64,000 nucleotides of DNA from Primula veris. Its lineage: Eukaryota > Streptophyta > Magnoliopsida > Ericales > Primulaceae. The notes under the pieces are model-generated. The model did no database searches and was not told where the DNA came from. It saw nothing but the letters and a program-made list of their open reading frames with translations. The stretch covers positions 687,001 to 751,000 of the forward strand of contig OY821749.1 of assembly GCA_963682055.1 (NCBI GenBank). The letters are read 5' to 3'. Below, in pieces: positions 63,648 to 64,000 of this stretch (positions are counted from its first letter, which is position 1; every line of letters begins with the position of its first letter). A program made the translations under genes and the position numbers.

Positions 63648-64000
63648 CTGAATTAATACAAATTTAATCTACCGTGTGGAATTTTACAAAACCATTGCGG
63701 ATGCAAATAATAACTTAAAACCGAAATTAAAAAAAATGGATCATTTATAAAATTTATATGCCAAGTGGAGTCACATAATTTTATTAAAATATAATCTCTT
63801 TTATTTGGGAAAATTATCATATAATACGAGACTTAATTATCAATAATTCATGATTTAACTTTATTTTAATATTAAGTACAGCTCAATGATGCTACTTATT
63901 TTTTCCGCTTGGTATTTGCTTTTTTTAAGCTTTATACTCACTAATACTACATTATTTACATGTAACAATTCTTAAAATAAAAAACACTAATGCAAAACAG
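63648..64000. other. Probable intron or promoter of the PPR gene
   Basis: AT-rich sequence; an in-frame stop (TAG on the minus strand) lies about 20 bp before the acceptor-like site, so this stretch is not a direct coding extension of the PPR exon. Confidence 0.5.

Noticed and set aside
1..64000. tRNA and rRNA genes
   Set aside because: No A-box/B-box pairs with a cloverleaf and no rRNA-like sequence were noticed by eye; a tRNA scan would be decisive.

Overview
The window is nuclear DNA from a flowering plant, almost certainly a eudicot. It is AT-rich, its genes have many short exons with GT..AG introns and long AT-rich intergenic spacers, and the protein families are plant-specific (HD-ZIP IV with a START domain, a ROP-interacting CRIB protein, a PMEI-pectin methylesterase, a neprosin-domain protein, a P-class PPR). 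The species cannot be named from the sequence alone.

Layout. (1) 1-6455, plus: the 3' nine exons of an organelle-type RNA pseudouridine synthase (RluA family, RPUS6-like); its first visible intron is full of a degenerate repeat. (2) 7783-16503, plus: a PCF11/PCFS4-like cleavage and polyadenylation factor in seven exons. (3) 20920-26663, minus: an HD-ZIP IV factor of the PDF2/ATML1 subgroup in ten coding exons, with a long upstream region (26.7-28.3 kb) that holds an L1-box match and a local duplication. (4) 28.8-47 kb: a gene-poor block made of a decayed Ty3/gypsy integrase, a roughly 5.4-kb tandem segmental duplication (copy 1 29140-34520, copy 2 34523-43780) and material that interrupts copy 2 (a Copia-like LTR remnant, a broken neprosin-family gene, a MULE-like MITE), followed by an F-box/FBD relic. 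(5) 48143-49791, minus: a RIC10-like CRIB protein in four exons. (6) 51800-54172, minus: a type I pectin methylesterase in three exons. (7) 54.2-60.3 kb: intergenic, with a GATC-dense repeat island and possible LINE tails. (8) 60315-60783, minus: nuclear transport factor 2. (9) 62238-63647, minus: a PPR protein whose start is not in the visible exon.

The genes are independent eukaryotic units, not operons. The gene order is informative: from recalled locus numbers, PCFS4, PDF2 and RIC10 are adjacent in Arabidopsis (At4g04885, At4g04890, At4g04900), while ATML1, a RIC-like gene and the pseudouridine synthase lie near one another (At4g21750, At4g21745, At4g21770). This window carries all four families in one series, which looks like the ancestral order before duplication and gene loss.

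No new multi-gene system is evident. The most notable unexplained structures are the interrupted tandem duplication with a paralogous empty site for a MITE insertion, a 32-bp perfect inverted repeat with template-switch features at 40.9 kb, an eight-copy 19-bp array at 37.7 kb inside an LTR-like leader, a near-perfect 123-nt hairpin at 18.7 kb, and the intron repeat that embeds a copy of the exon 1 splice donor.
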